5,150 bases of DNA, from contig NZ_JYJG01000507.1 in the NCBI RefSeq assembly GCF_000955955.1, positions 1 to 5,150 on the forward strand, in the 5' to 3' direction. Below the pieces are notes generated by a model. The model saw only the letters and a program-made list of their open reading frames with translations. It did not search any database and had not been told where the DNA came from. The stretch comes from Lentzea aerocolonigenes. Its GTDB lineage: Bacteria > Actinomycetota > Actinomycetes > Mycobacteriales > Pseudonocardiaceae. Both the position numbers and the translations under genes were made by a program. Positions 5,090 through 5,150 of this stretch are shown here, piece by piece (within the stretch, counting starts at the first letter, position 1; the number at the start of each line of letters is the position of its first letter).

Positions 5090-5150
5090 GGCCTGTATCG
5101 AGGTCCCGTTCGATGAGAGCCGCGCCTGAGGTGGTTCCTGGTGGTGCGGC
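5090..5150. other. Downstream tail without a supported gene
   Basis: Sixty-one bases follow the last stop codon. A weak inverted repeat ATCGA/TCGAT (5097-5101 and 5110-5114) is present but too short to call a terminator. An ATG at 5113 with GAGG upstream opens a frame to the window end, but only 12 codons are visible, too few to support a gene. Confidence 0.4.

Noticed and set aside
5113..5150. Start of a further gene at the right edge
   Set aside because: Only 12 codons are visible, with an ordinary composition and a weak ribosome binding site, so no gene can be supported.

Overview
The window is high-GC DNA with strong G/C preference at third codon positions, compact genes and NarL/LuxR- and TetR-type regulators. 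This points to an actinomycete, and the protein flavour suggests Pseudonocardiales; that placement is inference, since no marker gene is present. I see no tRNA, rRNA, CRISPR array, transposase or phage gene.

Left part (1-1305, minus strand): the 5' 206 codons of a short-chain dehydrogenase/reductase (SDR) run off the window edge. Just upstream, in the same direction, is a TetR-family repressor that resembles mycobacterial EthR along its whole length. The 50-bp gap between them holds a readable promoter for the SDR gene. A perfect 15-bp palindrome fills the spacer between its -35 and -10 elements, and the predicted transcript starts at the ATG (leaderless). The simplest reading is a repressor controlling a neighbouring oxidoreductase.

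Middle part (1367-2894): divergent from the repressor lies a 328-residue protein that joins the N-terminal helix-hairpin-helix domain of PolX/Pol beta-type polymerases directly to a PHP phosphoesterase domain, with no polymerase palm between them. Its 3' end overlaps by 38 bp a convergent gene whose 192-residue product looks like only the C-terminal half of a radical SAM/SPASM protein, lacking the iron-sulfur cysteine motif.

Right part (2895-5089): a 240-bp intergenic region carries a 27-bp inverted repeat and two GACGTC palindromes one helical turn apart. It precedes a three-gene regulatory set: a 212-residue histidine kinase with no sensor domain, a canonical NarL-type response regulator coupled by an ATGA overlap, and a second LuxR-type regulator whose receiver domain has lost every phosphorylation residue. 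Two more GACGTC palindromes lie between the two regulator genes, so a shared binding motif for this set is plausible.

Nothing here is a clearly new biological system. The most interesting points are the kinase/regulator/pseudo-receiver trio with its repeated GACGTC motif, the promoter-embedded palindrome of the SDR gene, and the radical SAM half-protein.
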